This document shows positions 63,756-64,000 of a stretch of 64,000 nt of DNA, piece after piece; the stretch's first letter is position 1; each line of letters opens with the position of its first letter. This DNA is from Pseudomonas lactucae. GTDB lineage: Bacteria > Pseudomonadota > Gammaproteobacteria > Pseudomonadales > Pseudomonadaceae. The position numbers and the translations under genes were made by a program. The stretch is from contig NZ_JAFHKI010000101.1 in the NCBI RefSeq assembly GCF_016937615.1, forward strand, positions 1 to 64,000, written 5' to 3'. A model generated the notes under the pieces. It saw nothing but the letters and a program-made list of their open reading frames with translations, was not told the origin of the DNA and ran no database searches.

Positions 63756-64000
63756 ATGAAACGCTCACCGCTATTCCCTCTGCTTTCAGGTCTGGGGATT
63801 GCCGCGCTGATGATCCTGACCGCCGCACTGGTGGCCTGGATCGGCCGTACTGCGCCGGGTAGTTTCGAGGCCTGGCAGCAGACATTCGAATCCATGCGGC
63901 CCTATTTGCGGTGGTGGCGTGCCCTGCTCCACGGCACCGTTTTTGTGCTCTGGTGGGATCTGCTGCGGCGTTATAAACATCAGCCACAAGATCGACTGCG
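63756..64000 (+). CDS. ICE membrane protein ahead of TraG, partial
   Basis: Open from ATG 63756 to the window end (81 codons seen). Two helices are visible: LLSGLGIAALMILTAALVAWI and LLHGTVFVLWWDLL. A small membrane protein is normally found between PFL_4711 and traG in this ICE class; this fits in position and type. The 3' end is outside the window. Confidence 0.75.
   Translation, partial: MKRSPLFPLLSGLGIAALMILTAALVAWIGRTAPGSFEAWQQTFESMRPYLRWWRALLHGTVFVLWWDLLRRYKHQPQDRL

Overview
The window looks like a Pseudomonas chromosome carrying a large integrative and conjugative element (ICE) of the ICEclc/PAGI-2 (PFGI-1 class) kind. The evidence is a MvaT-type H-NS protein, pseudomonad-style coding at roughly 55-60% G+C, and an almost complete set of PFL_46xx/47xx mating-pair-formation families. 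No att site, tRNA, integrase or working relaxase is in view, so neither end of the element can be placed.

Layout. 1-2.2 kb: 3' part of an RND efflux permease. 2.4-10.4 kb: a visibly AT-richer block with dsdA, an MFS transporter, a small membrane protein, a GMC oxidoreductase, an alpha/beta hydrolase and a decayed FAD oxidoreductase. 10.4-11.9 kb: AT-rich and gene-free. 11.9-19.4 kb: ICE control and replication module: a BisR-like 251-residue protein, AlpA, ParA, a small Shi-like protein, ParB/BisD-like, DUF2857/BisC-like, STY4528-type replication protein, PFL_4669, DUF3158 and SSB. It is followed by topB and an XRE regulator (to 22.4 kb). 22.4-42.9 kb: cargo. Its first part (LysR, MFS, DJ-1, MBL hydrolase, tautomerase) is bracketed by two ~380-bp structured direct repeats. 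Its second part is a TetR-controlled aromatic cluster: MFS, two flavin monooxygenases, two-subunit hydroquinone-1,2-dioxygenase and an RND pump with its adaptor. 43.3-64 kb: ICE transfer backbone from DUF3577 and RadC through PilL, TraD and the type IV secretion genes to PFL_4711, with accessory mvaT, HU and XRE genes. The last gene runs off the window.

How it fits together. In ICEclc, BisR switches on alpA and the BisD-BisC pair then drives bistable transfer competence. The same gene order is present here, with palindromes in the alpA promoter and a 25-bp palindrome downstream that could be regulator or ParB-type sites. The cargo appears to hydroxylate an aromatic compound to a hydroquinone, cleave the ring and export toxic substrate or product. 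Enzymes for the steps after ring cleavage are not in the window.

A caution on quality. At least eleven genes are broken, and in nearly every case a single missing base explains the break, often in a short homopolymer (ParB/BisD, PFL_4669, DUF3158, TraC Walker A, DJ-1, MBL hydrolase, hydroquinone dioxygenase small subunit and others). This pattern suits uncorrected long-read indels at least as well as biological decay, so statements about function loss are conditional. All family names come from reading the translations and from memory; no search was run.
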